Positions 21,832 to 33,034 are shown, numbered from the stretch's first letter. The stretch: DNA of 64,000 bases from Macrothele yani (GCA_039090855.1 CM077012.1:140836541-140900540), one strand, 5' to 3'. Notes: generated by a model not told the origin, from the sequence alone. Program-made: numbers and translations.

Positions 21832-22582
21832 CAGAGATTGGAAGTAGCTTGCTACCATGTAGCATCGCTACAAATATAAAAAAGTAGTTTTAGTAATAGA
21901 ACGCTACAAAATAAAGTAGATTGGAGCGGAAAATTGTCCTACAAATTACCGTGCTACTTTTAAAATGCGGCCAAAAAATATCCTTCATATCACGTGATAT
22001 TTCCAGATTTCCTGAAACATAATTACCAGAATCAGCTTGTCTGAGTGCGCCCTTCCTACAATAACATACCTGACTTAACTTACATTGTGGAAGCTGGCCA
22101 AACTGCTAATTAAGAAATCTCAATTAGCCTGCGAAGACTATGCGTACGAGGCGATGGCCCTAGCGGTTTTATTGACGACCGTTGGCAGAGATTTGATTCT
22201 TTTAATGAAAGGAAATGAATTCGCAGATATTTCTCGATATATTTTGACTTCCCTGGGCTTCGCAACTAGTCTATCCAGCTTGGAACATACGCCACTGAAT
22301 GAGCTAAAATGTGATACATATGATGATCAGAGATCAGGTAAATACAAGGATAAATTATTTGTGTAATTTACTGTTGTATTTAACTATGGATATCATATTT
22401 AAGAATGTATGGATCATGCTCACAATTTGTACATTTAATCTAAGTGTAAACAAGTAGCGAAAGTAGTTACTTTTCAGAAAAAGTCCAGTCACTTTTGCGG
22501 AAAAATAGCTGTAGCAAGCTTTTTCAGGAATATAGTTGTAGCAGCATTTAGCTTCTTTTTAAAAGTAGCTTTTAAACCAATG
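21832..22582. mobile_element. Short non-autonomous hAT-like element
   Basis: A 751-bp element flanked by the exact 8-bp direct repeat CCTTTGAA. Its left end reads CAGAGATTGGAAGTAGC; the right end, inverted, reads CATTGGTTTAAAAGCTAC, an imperfect short terminal repeat beginning CA. Both subterminal regions are crowded with GTAGC/GCTAC motifs in both orientations (for example 21843-21872 and 22500-22570). Such motif clusters serve as transposase-binding sites in hAT families with GTAACTAGTTAC-rich ends. Its size and lack of a recognisable transposase suggest it depends on a full hAT element. Family placement is inferred. Confidence 0.7.
22085..22366 (+). CDS. Open frame inside the short hAT, unrecognised
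   Basis: A 93-codon ATG-to-stop frame within the short hAT-like element. The product (starting MWKLAKLLIKKSQLAC and containing TTVGRDLILLMKGNEFADIS) has no motif I know. It has two mildly hydrophobic stretches, about residues 22-36 and 50-62, and no signal peptide. It may be a captured host fragment, a relic of the parent transposase or chance. Codon use gives no clear signal. Confidence 0.25.
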   Translation: MWKLAKLLIKKSQLACEDYAYEAMALAVLLTTVGRDLILLMKGNEFADISRYILTSLGFATSLSSLEHTPLNELKCDTYDDQRSGKYKDKLFV

Positions 22583-22590
22583 CCTTTGAA

Positions 22591-23199
22591 GGAGACTTGG
22601 AAGGATGGACGGAAGTTATTTCAAATATCTTTGTGTTCTCCCTAATACGATTCATAATTACGAAAGGAGTACACATTTTTTGTGCTTCTCTTTTTTTACG
22701 ATGTTGTTGCAAGTAATACGCTGTTATTGGACATCTTGTCATATTTTAAAAGCCGTAAATCAACATCCTAGTGCTTAGCTACTTAATTTTTCTTGTAGAC
22801 GCAGAATACAAATTACCATCTTTTTTATAACCTAAAATGAGAGAGGGAAATTTTACGTACATACGCGTATTTCAATCTCATAATTCGAGACAATCTTCGG
22901 CATAGTAGTCAAAGTTCCCCTGTTCGATTGTTAAAACATCTATCAGGTCGATTATAGAGCGATTTATTTTATTAGAATTAATTCGTGAAGGAGAATGGTT
23001 CTGGCAGATATTTTGCTTACTGAGAGAAACCAAATATTTAGTTCCTAGTCCAGATACAAGCTAGGATATCCAGATGGGACACGGTCATAGCAGTGAGCAT
23101 TCAGCTAGTGGCTCTTAAAACTAACTGCTATTTAAATATGTGCATACCAGAAAATATAACGTTTTTCGACATTTTTAAAAAGCCACAATTAAAAGCTGA
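22591..23199. other. AT-rich spacer
   Basis: No gene or element motif is recognised between the hAT target duplication and the mariner. Confidence 0.4.
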
Positions 23200-23201
23200 T
23201 A

Positions 23202-24401
23202 CTATTAGGGGTATGCAAAAGTTTCCGCGCCGTTTTAAGGAGAAAGGAGACAGGAACATTCAGGAAACCAGTACACATTTATTCAACGAAATATTGGCCG
23301 TTAACACCAATGGCATTTTGCCAGGCAACAAATGAATGCCCCTGTGATAGAAGGACTCGGGTTTTTAGCTGAAGAACGCAGTGACGAAATTTTCCACCTC
23401 TAGAACTGTGGTGAACCGCTGTTGGGCTAGGGCATGTTGCATAGAGCGAAACAGATAAAAGTCTGAGGGTGAAATATCCGGGGAGTAAGCCGGGTGCAGT
23501 AAAGCCTTCCACTGTAAATGTTCAAGGGTGGATTTCGTGGTGGCACCGACATGTGGTCTGGCATTATTGTGTAACAAGATGACTGGGCGGCGTCCTTTAC
23601 CTGTCCATAAGCGCTTTTGCGCGATTGCGGCGTTCAGTTTCATCAACTGATCGCTATATCGTTGTGCAATGATTGTTTCGTCTGGTTTCAACAGTTCGAA
23701 GTACAGCACTCTATGCATATCCCACCCCACACACACAACAGCACCTTTCCCCCGTGGACATCCTGTTTTGCAGTGGATGCTGATGGCCGGCCTGGGTAGA
23801 CCGAGGATCGCTTGCGTACGGGGTGTCGCAATAGACCCATTTTTTTAATCCCCGGTGACAAATTCCCACCAGAAATTCCTCCCTTGAAATCTCTTCAGCA
23901 ACTACATGCAGATGCCCAATTGTTGACCAATATTACGCTCCGTTAAAGTATGCAGAACTTATTAAACAATCTTCTGGATCTTTCATAAGGCCTGTAGACG
24001 CTGTAGCACCGTCGATTCGTCCACTTCCAAACATTTCGCCAGTTGCGTGGTCGATTGTGTAGCATCCTCTTGCAACAGCGATTCCCGCTCCTCGTTCCTG
24101 CGGTCTACCTACACGTGGCTTGTCTTCCAAGCTTAGATCACCTTTCTTAAATCTGGCAAACTATTCTCGACCCGTCTGCTCACCCATAACCGTTTCGCCA
24201 TACGCCTGACATATTGAACCGTATGCTTCACTTGCACTTTTACCTAAATTAAACATGAATGAAAAACAGTGCCGCAAATGAACTTTATCGACCACCATGC
24301 TTGGCTTCATGTATATGAACTAACAGCACGGGTCGCCGGCCTGTTAGACCCCTACAGCGCCAACTAGTGGGGCTGGCGGATACTTTTGCATGCCCTTAAT
24401 G
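23202..24401 (-). mobile_element. mariner element with both termini
   Basis: About 1.2 kb, minus orientation. The left end GGGGTATGCAAAAGTTTCCG and the right end, inverted, GGGCATGCAAAAGTATCCG form the inverted repeat of about 28 bp. TA flanks are likely at 23200-23201 and 24402-24403. The outermost bases are slightly ambiguous (CTATTAGGGG versus CATTAAGGG). The interior encodes a broken irritans-type mariner transposase. A foldback element lies about 145 bp beyond its right end. Confidence 0.88.
23365..24230 (-). pseudogene. mariner transposase, catalytic part preserved but mutated
   Basis: The longest piece (23736-23365, minus) contains MHRVLYFELLKPDETI, the second catalytic site as LLHNNARPHV in place of the usual H-D-N, and the third as SPSDFYLFRSMQHALA. 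The D-to-N change at the second site would abolish catalysis. Upstream pieces in other frames include CKTGCPRGKG (about 23760) and RTQAILGLPRPAIS, the usual segment after the first aspartate. The N-terminal half, near 23933-24230, contains only a PRVGRPQERG-like linker and decayed helix-turn-helix traces. DD34D organisation and the Y-E-L-L-K-P motif place it near the irritans group. Confidence 0.85.
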
Positions 24402-24545
24402 TAAAATCATTAATACAAAAAATAAGCGCTTTTTCCACAATCCTTGAATTATCGGCGCTTAAGTTCTGTCTTATCATTCTACGTAGACTGAACCATCTCC
24501 ACGAGTTAGTTTTACTCATCGGCTTATTATTAAATACACCAGGTT

Positions 24546-24694
24546 GTGAATTTGTATAAAGATTCGCCAAGCTTTCACACTCCACTCGGAGGCTTTCCCA
24601 AGGTAATGTAGACAATGAATTTTATGTCTACATTGCCTTGAGAAAGCCTCCCAGTGGAGTGTGAAAGCTTGGCGAATCTTTATACAAATTTACA
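24546..24694. mobile_element. Compact foldback (palindromic) element
   Basis: Two arms of about 68 nt, 24546-24613 and 24626-24694, are inverted copies with few mismatches, separated by 12 nt (AATGAATTTTAT). The arm contains GATTCGCCAAGCTTTC and a GGAGGCTTT segment. The same arm sequence bounds the much larger palindrome at 41806-42405, and both copies are followed by AAATAAATGGATTTA. This marks a foldback repeat family. There is no coding content. Confidence 0.85.
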
Positions 24695-24699
24695 CCACG

Positions 24700-25170
24700 A
24701 AAATAAATGGATTTACTACGCTATAAGCATTCCTTACGTATTCAATGAACAGGGCATATTCAAGAAATCTAACTTTACTGGCCTTCAAATAATCTACTTC
24801 CCCTCCCCCTCCGGGATAAAATGCGCTTTTGGCATCATTCACATAACTGATGGAAGCTATAGAAAAACAAGAAAGACAACACCTAATTTTAGGTTGTAAT
24901 GAGCATGTCTTTTGAATCCTTTCCGACACGAATAAAATATTTCAAAGTTATTCATATTCAATGGAAACCCTTAGAGAAAATACAAAAAAATCCACCGCAT
25001 TTGTACAATCGATAAAACATTTAGAAACAGTTGCTTTCCCCCACTAGAGCTTGAAAAGTCTATTGCGAAAATTAACAAAGTCGCCCCAAAAATTTGTCTT
25101 ATCTGTTATATATATTAACATATCGAAAAATATGTCTTTATAACTTTGTCTCCAATATGTATAATTATAT
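24700..25170. other. AT-rich spacer
   Basis: Nothing recognised apart from the flank shared with the 42 kb foldback (to about 24740) and AT-rich simple sequence near 25105-25165. Confidence 0.4.
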
Positions 25171-25171
25171 A

Positions 25172-25232
25172 TATTAATAACTTTGTCTCCGATATGTTAA
25201 TTATATATATTAACATATCGGAGACAAAGTTA
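25172..25232. repeat. Near-perfect AT-rich palindrome
   Basis: ATAACTTTGTCTCCGATATG is followed, after a short TA-rich centre, by its inverse CATATCGGAGACAAAGTTAT. A direct partial repeat (ATAACTTTGTCTCCAATATG) precedes it at about 25139. It marks the left edge of tandem array B. Confidence 0.85.
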
Positions 25233-25234
25233 TT

Positions 25235-26640
25235 TTTATAACAAAGAATAAGAGGAGCAGATATCGAAAAAACATGTTCTAACTTCACGCCTCCATCCGT
25301 AAGAAATTTGAATAATGGAAAAGTAGAAAAACATATGAAAGGCATTCTTCACAGTAAAAGTTATATTAAGGAAAAATAATTTTTCAGATATGTCTCTTGG
25401 AAGCAGAGATAGCGAGAAAAAGGTTTTGACATTTCTTCCTCCTAGAGAGGGTAAACTCTGCACAACTTTAAAAAGATAATACTTTCCATCTTTACTGTAA
25501 TTAATGGCACAATACAAAAAGAAAAATTTCGAATGGATTTTTAGAAGCGGAGATGCAGCATCAAACGAAAGGGCACACTAACACTACCCAGCGCCAGAAC
25601 TGTGAACCACAAAACCTCACGAGCAGAGGCAAAGTGTTCCACAAAGTAAACAGTATACGTCGTTTAAAGTATTTTTTAAATCGGACTTTTGGAAGCAGAG
25701 ATATTAACAAAAAACGATAACACATTTGCACCCCTAGCGAGAAAATTGTCCGCTATTTTTGGCAGTAAATGTACACAAAATGTTTTGCCAATTCGTAGTA
25801 TCTCTCCAAAAATTCCTTTTGCAATCGGGATTTTAGAAGCGCAGACGTTTCTGATAATATGCTGCTAACGGAAACGTGATCTTATGCCGTCTAGTGGCAC
25901 ACTTCTGCGTTAACAAAAATTAGAACATTTCGCACCCGAAACGCTCTCCGAGAAAGAAATGTTTTTCAAATCGGACTGTTAGAAGCTGAGAAGTCGACGA
26001 AAATAACACATATGTACGCCGCTGGCGGAAAAATTATACACTATTTTCCGCACTAAGTATTCTCAAAAAGCTTGCTATGATATCTGACCGCGAAAGAATT
26101 TTTTATATCGAGCTTTCAGGAGCGGAGATATTGCTGCAAATATATCAGAAACAAACATGTACTCTTACGCTCCCTAGCGGCCAAACAGTTCTATGCAAAA
26201 AATTCCAAGTTATATGTAGAACATTTCCCACTACGAGCTTTATTCGATACAAAAGAATTTCTCAAATAGGACTTTCAGAAGCAGAAATATCAGGGAAATC
26301 ACAATTTAATTTTACGTCCCCTAGCTGAAAAAGAAACTGCACCCGAAATAGTCTTCGTTATACATAGTAACGAATGGAAGAAGAAATGTTTTGAATTGGA
26401 CGTTCAGAAGCAACTATATCGAATAAAATGTATTTTAAAGTCGATAGCATCTGCATTTACGCCCTCTGGCGAGGTTATGCATTGTAAGAAAACTGGAAAG
26501 CAAGGATCATCGTTTTCACATTTCTCAATGCAAAGGGAATTTTTAAATCGAACTAATAATTGCAGAGATATGATGGTGTCTGTCCACAGACGGACAAAGT
26601 GATAACATGAGCACGATCTTCTTTTTTACAAAAGACGTGC
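25235..26640 (+). repeat. Type B tandem-repeat element, about ten units
   Basis: Diverged units of about 145 bp recur across the block. Each carries a landmark like AATCGGACTTTCAGAAGCAG AGATAT, seen near 25250, 25395, 25535, 25690, 25835, 25975, 26113, 26270, 26400 and 26555, and a second landmark like CGCCCTCTAGCGG. The last unit ends in CAGACGGACAAAGTGATAAC (about 26590), then a short hairpin AGCACGATCTTC/AAAGACGTGCT at 26611-26643. There is no coding capacity beyond chance frames. The same type occurs reversed at 39700-41330 and in short form at 61440-61757. Confidence 0.8.
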
Positions 26641-26900
26641 TGAAAATCCTCCGTAGTAGTCTTCAAATGGGTAGTCACGTCCGCTTGAATAGAAGCTGAA
26701 TATTTGGATGGTCACCTAAATGATCTGTGTATAGAAACTAATTTTAATGATGTTATTGATGAATTGGTAATATTGAAGGCCGGCAAAGTTATGTGCATTT
26801 AATTTATAGATAGATTAGATAGTTATTTGTTTTTGTAATGTGTACACTGAAAATAGTAATAAAATATTTTCATTACCAAAGACTTTATGAAACAGTTATT

Positions 26901-27118
26901 AGCTGCCCCGGTAGCGCTGTGGTCTAAGCGATGGCTTCTGATCGTTCGCCCGAAGGGAGCCGTGCTAGAGTCCCGGACGAGGCATAGGTGGCCTGTCTTA
27001 CGACACTGGCTCTCTCCTCTCCCTGGAACCCGTGGCCCCAAATTAGGGGGACTAGAGACTGCAAATAGCTCTTGGTGTTGCTTATGGTGGATGTTCAACC
27101 CAGAAAATTAAAACTAAA
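26901..27118 (+). repeat. tRNA-derived SINE, plus strand
   Basis: The head (GCCCCGGTAGCGCTGTGGTC) and body (CTGTCTTACGACACTGGCTC, CCCCAAATTAGGGGGACTAG) are diverged from the family. The B box is mutated (AGAGTCCCGG). It ends at an A-rich tail near 27104-27120. Likely an old copy. Confidence 0.8.
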
Positions 27119-27335
27119 TAACATATTTTGCGTAAGTATTATTTTTCATGCTTTAACTTTTGTTATTTTATAATGAACCTACTTACATGTGTATAACGAG
27201 GAGCTCGGGACCAACGGAAACGCTCGTTAAATTCAGGCGCTCGCTAAATTTGTTTTTCGGGGAAAATTCCCCCTACGTAAAAATATGAAGACAAGAAAAC
27301 ATGCATATGTACGTTTATTTATTTATTTTTTCTTG
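27119..27335. other. Spacer
   Basis: Nothing recognised; an ATTT-rich run at 27317-27332 adjoins the next SINE's tail. Confidence 0.3.
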
Positions 27336-27522
27336 AAAGTTTGACGATGACAGTGAGCAACTCGCTGCGCTGCAAGCAGTCTCCCGTTCCTAATTTAAAG
27401 CCGCTGGTTTCAGAGAAGAAAGTCAGGGACGTAAGACAAAACACAACATCCATGCCTCACCAGGATTCTAACCCAGATGCAGCTTAGACGAATAATCATA
27501 AGCCTGCGCCACCTAAGCGGCT
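27336..27522 (-). repeat. tRNA-derived SINE abutting the RTE 3' tail
   Basis: A diverged SINE copy on the minus strand. Its body includes GACGATGACAGTGAGCAACTC and CCTAATTTAAAGCCGCTGG. The head ends at GCGCCACCTAAGCGGC, one or two bases from the ATCATC tract that forms the tail of the adjoining RTE copy. The SINE therefore appears to have inserted at the microsatellite tail, or the two were mobilised close together. Confidence 0.8.
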
Positions 27523-27523
27523 A

Positions 27524-27543
27524 TATCATCATCATCATCATTG
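27524..27543 (-). repeat. (GAT)n tail of the RTE element
   Basis: ATCATCATCATCATCATC on the plus strand, which is (GAT)n on the coding strand, directly after the RTE frame. Short microsatellite tails replace poly(A) in RTE-type elements. The same tract ends the copies at 6877-6897, 13752-13763 and 2382-2391. Confidence 0.85.
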
Positions 27544-29612
27544 TCAACCATTATCAATCCACTGCTGGACGAAGGTCTCCCCAAGTTTCCTCCACAACGG
27601 TCTGTCTTGTGCCAGTCTCCTCCATGTCACCCCTGCATACTTTCGAATTTCATCCACCCATCTCCCATGTGGTCTTCTTCTGGGTCTTTTCCTGTCCCTT
27701 GGAATCCAATCTAAAATTTCGGCTGTCCATCGATGATCTGTCCTTCTGGCAGTATGTCCAGCCCATTGCCATTTCAGGGATTTAACTCTGATCATGATGT
27801 CTTCCACTCTTGTCATTTTTCGGATCCACGAGTTCCTCTTCTTATCTCTCCTGGTTACACCAAGTATGCACCTCTCCATGCTTCTTTGAGTTGTCTGCAG
27901 CCTTTGTATGTCTCTTTTAGTTAAGGTCCACGTCTCTGCACCATACGTAAGCACTGGAAGGATGCATTGATCAAACACTTTTCTTTTAAGACATAATGGC
28001 ATATTGCTCTTGAAAATTATGCTGTTTCTTCCAAAAGCTCTCCAGGCAAGTTTTGTACGCCGATTAATTTCTTCATCAATGTGACCCTCACTTGATATCT
28101 GCTGTCCAAGATAAACGTACGTGTCTGTTATCTCCAGCTTTTCTCCATCAATCGATAAATCTTCATTTCTTGTAAAAGCATTGAACATCACTTTTGTCTT
28201 CTGAAAGTTCATTTTTAATCCCACTTCTTTACTCTTGTCAGCAAGTTCCTGGATCATACTCTGCAGCTCTGATGGGGTAGTTGCAAAAATGACTACATCA
28301 TCAGCAAAACGAAGGTGGGTTAGATAATCTCCATTAATCTTTATCCCCTTGTTTTCCCAGCTCAGCGACTGAAAAACACCCTCCAATGTGGCATTAAAGA
28401 GCTTCGGAGATATGGTGTCACCTTGTCTCACTCCCTTTCCAATTTTTACGTGTGTTGTATTTTCAAACAGCCTAATCTTTGCACTTGCATTTTCATAGAT
28501 GTTATTAATAATATTAATGTATGCATCTTCAATACCGCAGGTTTTCAGAGCCATTGTAACTGCTGATGGTTTCACCGAATCAAAGGCTTTTTCATAATCG
28601 ATAAAAGCCATGCACAATGGAAGTTCATATTCCCTCGCTCTTTCAATTAGTTCTCTCAGCACGTGGATATGATCTATTGTGCTGTAGCCACTCCTGAATC
28701 CAGCTTGTTCTCTCGGTTGAGCCATGTCCAGTGTTACCTTCAAACGGTGTGAAAGAACTTTAGTGAAGATTTTATAAACTACTGATAGGAGGCTGATAGG
28801 TCTGTAGTTTCCTAGATCCTCAATGTCACCTTTCTTATGTAGCAGGATCATTGTAGCGGTGTTCCAATCCTCAGGAATCTTTCCTTCATTAAGGCATCGA
28901 GTGAAAATTTGGGCGAGTACTGTTTCGATTTCTCCACTTGCTTCTTGTATGATGTCTACAGTAATTCCATCTTCTCCTGGAGCTTTTCCCCGCTTCATGT
29001 TCTTGATTGCATGTGCAACTTCTGCTGGAAGGACTGGAGGAACTCTGGTACTGGTATCTTTCATGATGTCTGGAGTGCATGTATCATCCCTTTCATATAA
29101 TTTGGAGTAGAAATCTTTCACTCTTGTCAAAATTTCGCCTCTATTTCTTGTTACAGAACCATCTTCTTTTCTCAGTGCCATAATCTGTTTTCTTCCCTTA
29201 CTGAGATGTCCCTTTGCTATCTTTAGGCTTTGGTTGTTTTCAATTGCTTTCCTCACTAGTTCACAGTTGAATTTTCTTACGTCTTCAGTGATACTTTTTC
29301 TTACTGTCTTGCATAGCTCTATATATTCCACTTTGGAAGTCACATCTTCTTTAGTTGTCCTCATCTCTCTTCTTTTTTGCATCAACATTTTCGTTTTTCC
29401 TGATAATTTGTTTACATGCAACTTGTTCTTAGACCCAGCTAATTTTGTTGCTGTTTCCATAAGAGCTTTGGTTACTTTTCTGTTAACTTCAGAGATGTCC
29501 ACTTCTTCTGATGTTAGGCCTTCTAAAGCAGAGAACCTGTTCTTCAGTTCCAACTTGAAGGTATTATGGTGTTTTTTAAGGTTGGTTATACTTTATATTA
29601 TATATCCATAAC
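27544..29612 (-). CDS. RTE-like non-LTR retrotransposon, reverse transcriptase open frame
   Basis: A 669-residue uninterrupted minus-strand frame. A reverse-transcriptase domain covers about residues 170-470, with the APGEDGI block near 191, RPISLL near 251, the first catalytic aspartate in FIDYEKAFDS near 319, GVRQGDTISPKLFN near 374, and the active-site FADD at 416-419. A C-terminal region with LPVLTYGAETWTLTK, MTRVEDI and a basic RKRPRRRP stretch (about 621-630) follows, as usual in RTE-type proteins. The frame's nominal first residue is a TTG codon, not a start. Homology extends in frame to about 29600 and then stops. The apurinic endonuclease domain is missing, so this is a 5'-truncated copy. 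It could no longer retrotranspose alone, yet its open frame suggests recent insertion. Confidence 0.93.
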
Positions 29613-29692
29613 AGTTGGATATACTTTAAAGATTTAATAAATTAACTACATTAGTACAATAGTTAATTAAATCTTTAAAATATATTCAACTA
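29613..29692. repeat. Inverted repeat at the RTE truncation point
   Basis: AGTTGGATATACTTTAAAGA at about 29612-29631 is matched inverted by TCTTTAAAATATATTCAACT at about 29672-29691, with TTAATTAACTA-like inner arms around a short centre. It lies where RTE homology ends. It may be the pre-existing target or a small foldback element. Confidence 0.7.
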
Positions 29693-29984
29693 CACAACAC
29701 ACATAAGAAAAACGCATAGCCGATCCTTCCAGTGCGACATTCATTTACAGGGTGAATGGACAATTCCAGGAGTTATTTCCTGTTTTTCCACCTCAGACAA
29801 CCCCATTCTATTAGTCCCGTATTCTTCTCTGCAATTGTCGCCCAGAAATCCACTTACATTTTCGTCAGCCTCTTACCCATTCTCTTTTTACCTACTCTGC
29901 TGACACGATACACCCAAGGAATAGCTTCTTGGAGTGGGGGGCTATGCCTTGGATGTATGAAAACAGAATAGATACCAGTCGTTC
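29693..29984. other. Spacer
   Basis: No recognisable content; a 71-codon frame at 29756-29971 has no motif I know. Confidence 0.35.
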
Positions 29985-31060
29985 GGGGAAAAAATGGCCG
30001 ATTTGGAGGGTTAAAATGAAAGCACATACCTTGTTTTATTCAAAATAGGCGCCTTCAGCAGCTACACATCTCTGCCAGCGAGTGACAAGTGCTTCAATGC
30101 CAGTCCAGAAGAAATCTGGCTCCCTGGACGCAAGAAAGTCTCAGAATGCAATTTCGGCTTCCTCTTGCTTTCTGACGGTCCTGTCGTTCAGGTGATTGCT
30201 AAAATGCATGAACAGCTGGAAGTCGGTAGGTGTTAAGCCAGGCGAGTAGGCTGGATGTGGGAGGGTTTCGAACCTCAGTTCGTGTAGTTTCTGTTTCGTC
30301 ATTTGTGACACGTGTGGTCTCGCGTTATCATTGAAGAGGATAGGACCCTTTCTGTTTACCAAAAATCGCTGTTTGGAACACAACTTCTGGTGCATTTGGT
30401 CAATTTCGTCATAGTATGTGACTGAGGTCATGCTTTCACCAGCATTCAAGAACCTGTAGTGTATGTCACCGCGAACAGTCAACCACACTCTCAACAAAAC
30501 CTTCTTTTGGGTCAACCTTGGTTTAGGATGATGTTTCGGTGGTTTACTGTGGTTCAGCCACTGTCTAGATCGCTTACGATTGTCGTATAGCACTCGCTTT
30601 TCATCACAGGTTACAGTGCGATCAAGTATGGGATTCTTTTCGTTCCGAAGCAGAAGGTTACTGCACATCTCAAACAGTTGTTTCTAATGCTCCGTCAGTT
30701 CGTGTGGGACCCACATATCTAGCTTCTTGACCTTACCAATTTGGAGGAGATGTTCGAAAATGGTTGACACCGACACATTGTACTGTTTGGCGAGTTTTCT
30801 AACAAAGACGCAAGGATTTGCCTCCACAGCGTCGTTATCAATTACCGAATGTCGTCCTTGGCCCTCCTCATTTCGTAGGCTCTTGTTCACAGGAACGAGG
30901 CTCTTCAAACCACCGACGAACAGTACGTTCAGGTGTTGTGCCCTCGCCCCATGCCTCGACTACAATACAGTAGGTTTGTGCCCAATTACGACCCAATTTG
31001 AACTCGTGAAGCAGAATGACCCGCAAATCACTCCTTCCTAACATGTTGTACAGACTACTC
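29985..31060 (-). pseudogene. mariner transposase, nearly complete with breaks
   Basis: On the minus strand the N-terminal part includes an ERTVRRWFEE-like region (about 30930) and VFVRKLAKQYNVSVSTIFEHLLQIGKV, the mariner helix-turn-helix, then the LDMWVPHELTEH linker (30720-30684). After a stop, 30668-30141 encodes the catalytic domain. Its first aspartate is in VTCDEKRVLYDN, the second in LFNDNARPHVSQ and the third in LTPTDFQLF. The three aspartates are in DD34D arrangement. Substitutions such as CDEKR for GDEKW and an early stop suggest inactivity. The terminal inverted repeats were not found with confidence, so the edges are approximate. Confidence 0.87.
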
Positions 31061-33034
31061 GCACGAGTAGCAACGACTGCAGCTGTTTTGGTGAAAAAAA
31101 TTAATTTATTTTGTGTATATTGAATTGATTGTTATTTATTAAAAGCGTTACTACTATAGTTATGCTGGTATTGAAATTTCTATGGAAATGATAGAAAAAT
31201 TAAATTTGGGAGATGGGTGGATGCATTTCGAAACAAAAATATTTTCTAAGTACTAGAAAAGGCCATGAACATCCTAAAACAAAAATGCATCTAAAATTTA
31301 CATTCCACAAGAAGTTATTGGAAAGTTTGCGTTGTTTGTGTTCACGCAGAGTTGAGTCATCTGAAAGTGCAAAAATAAGTGGATATTGTTGCATGTGTAT
31401 GAAAATGTGTCACTATAAGTCATACGATAAAATGTACTCGTTCAATAACAACATGTGGAGGCGGTGAAAGTCAATTTAAAAGGATAGGACAAAAATTGCA
31501 GTTATGAAATACCTTATAATATAAGGATTCAGATCGATAGCCTTAGTCAAGCTAAGGTGGGTACATGGGCTCAAGTCATGGAAGACAACAGCACACAAAA
31601 TTTTTCACACTGCACTCATTTTGAACTTTTTTTGAAAGGCTACTGCCTGTATTTATTATTTTTCTTTAAAAACTTAACAAGTTAATTTAGTGGACAAAGA
31701 TGGTATTTCCTTTTTTCTTGTTTGCTTAAACACAGCAGTATAAAAACAGAATCTCAATTTTCTTTCTATTTCTATTTGGCCATTGGCCTTATGAACAGCA
31801 CAGCCTGACATATTTCAACACAGTTGGTATGAACACTAGGCATTGACCCCATGCATTCAAAATCATACTATGATTCACATGGTTTACACACTGTATGCAT
31901 CCAAAATTCCACTACGATTCACATAGCTTACACACAAAAAAAATTACTGTATTCTTTTGAATTCCACCAGGTGGACAAGTTCTGTTCTTTTGAAATGTAC
32001 TCTCTTCTCTCTCACCTAGTTAGCTCAATGACAAATTTACAATTTTACAGTTATTGATTTAAATTTACAGCACCTAAACAATCTTAGCAAACTCCGCAAT
32101 CTCCCAGACCAGCTTCAAAGACTTCAATTAAATTTACAGTTATTTTAAGAGCCACAAATTATACATGAACCAAATCTACTATCTGAAAGTAAACAAACCA
32201 AGTAAATTATCCTCACAACAGAATTTACACTGAGCACAAGCATTAATTAACATTACATAACCTATAGAACTACCCTGAATGAACCTACTTCACTTATAAA
32301 GAAACCTCACTAACTTAAAAATTATCACTATTCATAACATCATCAACATAATTCAGAAATTCAAACAATCTTCTTGCACTAGCTTGCTCATAAAAATCAC
32401 CTCACTCTGCACTTCACATAATAGCTCAAGATACTTAATAACTCTATACTGTAAACAAAAGCTCAAAATACCAATTAACTAAATTTCCAAACCAAATATC
32501 AAGCCCACTAACACTAACAACCAGAATTTAGAATTTACATCCCTAGCACTACAGCATATCATAAACAAATAAATTTAGATACTTTAAATCACAAAACAAA
32601 AATTAATTTTTAACACCTGCAGTGAATTACTGAGGCAGCGGTGAGGCAACTACTCTCAGTTCAGACACTATTCTGGGTTTTTGAGAACCAACACAGGAAG
32701 AAGATACCAGTCTGGCTGAAGGCGTGAAATTGGGTCGTGAATCCAATTTGAAGTGCGACACATCATCATCAGGCACAGAATTTCCTCTAACATGATCTCG
32801 CCACATTTCTTGAAGCAACGCCCGACCGACCCTCGCTGGCAGTACATATCTCCGTGAGCAGCGAAACTACGGGGGGGGGGGGGGTGAAGACAAGTTTTCC
32901 CCCAAAAACCACGTCCTCAAGGATCTCCCTTTTCGAACCAATGCATGATCCCACCTTGATCAACCACACCTGCAAGAGCCTGTCGTACTTCAACCCTAAA
33001 TACTCCAGGCACATCCGGCCCAGAACCAACACAA
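31061..33034. other. Unassigned region with possible retroelement tail on the minus strand
   Basis: No clear gene. Between 32818 and 32627 the minus strand is open and its predicted sequence (WRDHVRGNSVPDDD, DSRPNFTPSARLVSSS) resembles the low-complexity tail after the integrase of Gypsy-type polyproteins. That is only an impression. A G-run lies at 32871-32884. From about 32040 to 32600 the plus strand is unusually rich in A and C and poor in G, a composition unlike the neighbours. Confidence 0.3.

Noticed and set aside
28823..29611. Plus-strand frames at 28823-29110, 29234-29611 and similar at 59286-59969
   Set aside because: They are antisense shadows of the minus-strand RTE reverse-transcriptase frame.
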